DNA from: Nostoc sp. KVJ3
Lineage (GTDB): Bacteria; Cyanobacteriota; Cyanobacteriia; Cyanobacteriales; Nostocaceae
Assembly (NCBI RefSeq): GCF_026127265.1
Contig: NZ_WWFG01000002.1
Coordinates: 930,001-994,000 of the forward strand
Length of the DNA: 64,000 nucleotides
Reading direction: 5' to 3'
A program made the translations under genes and the position numbers. The notes under the pieces were generated by a model that was given only the letters and a program-made list of their open reading frames with translations, did not search any database and was not told where the DNA came from. Numbering within the stretch: position 1 is the stretch's first letter; each line of letters starts with the position of its first letter. Shown piece by piece: positions 63,984 through 64,000 of this stretch.

Positions 63984-64000
63984 GTTAAGGGCTGTGTTTT

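Overview
The window looks like chromosomal DNA of a filamentous, probably heterocyst-forming (Nostoc-like) cyanobacterium. The signs are very frequent HIP1 octamers (GCGATCGC), phycobiliprotein and photoprotection genes (cpcT, a flv4/flv2-type operon, lrtA, photolyase), GAF/PAS kinases, WD40/TPR/Ser-Thr kinase signalling genes, and many short dispersed repeats and MITE-like elements in the spacers, some of which have grown into genes.

Layout. 0-15 kb: housekeeping genes (CAP lipoprotein, acyltransferase-like membrane protein, PrxQ, hibernation factor LrtA, LipB, an amino-acid ABC ATPase, CpcT, threonine synthase, photolyase, PurU), with a lipoxygenase relic at 14.3-14.6 kb. 15.6-20.3 kb: a GldA/GldF/GldG-like ABC operon interrupted by a MITE. 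21-25.3 kb: the flavodiiron operon flv4 / sll0218-like / flv2. 25.5-33 kb: D-cysteine desulfhydrase-like enzyme, methyltransferase, TPR coiled-coil protein and a frameshifted beta-helix/SLH protein. 33.8-39.2 kb: a GAF/PAS kinase, an Rcp1-like regulator and a hybrid kinase. 40.3-48.2 kb: a complete ebo cluster (eboD divergent from eboABCEF), known from scytonemin precursor export. 56-63.8 kb: two related Ser/Thr kinases, an AMP-ligase-like enzyme, a ferric-reductase-like membrane protein and a WD40 protein.

The outstanding region is 48.7-55.4 kb, all on the minus strand. A promoter overlapped by a 20-bp palindrome drives a unit in which protein genes alternate with structured RNAs. In order: RNA C, a 66-aa ubiquitin-like protein ending in Gly, RNA B, a 240-aa unknown protein, RNA A, a broken SEC-C gene, RNA D, a Ro60-like (TROVE/vWA) protein, a HEPN-type protein, RNA E, an unknown 277-aa protein and an E1/ThiF-like enzyme. 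All five RNAs share one scaffold: an outer stem, an internal loop with CCC(U/C/G)A on one side and an invariant RACUUG on the other, and an inner stem followed by UACAUA or UACACA. This recalls the Ro-binding stem of Y RNAs. On the scaffold each RNA carries a different head. B has a permuted tRNA-like fold (T arm, acceptor, D arm) as in bacterial YrlA. A has a complete tRNA-like cloverleaf. C is a tRNA-Asp-like molecule whose anticodon loop, between positions 37 and 38, contains the scaffold and a second tRNA-like fold. D has a small hairpin. E displays two 23S rRNA pieces, the sarcin-ricin loop and the 58-nt GTPase-associated centre. I read this as a Ro60/Y-RNA system presenting mimics of tRNA and of the ribosomal factor-binding site, joined to a ubiquitin-like conjugation pair and a likely HEPN RNase. 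The function (defence, RNA quality control or translation sensing) is inference.
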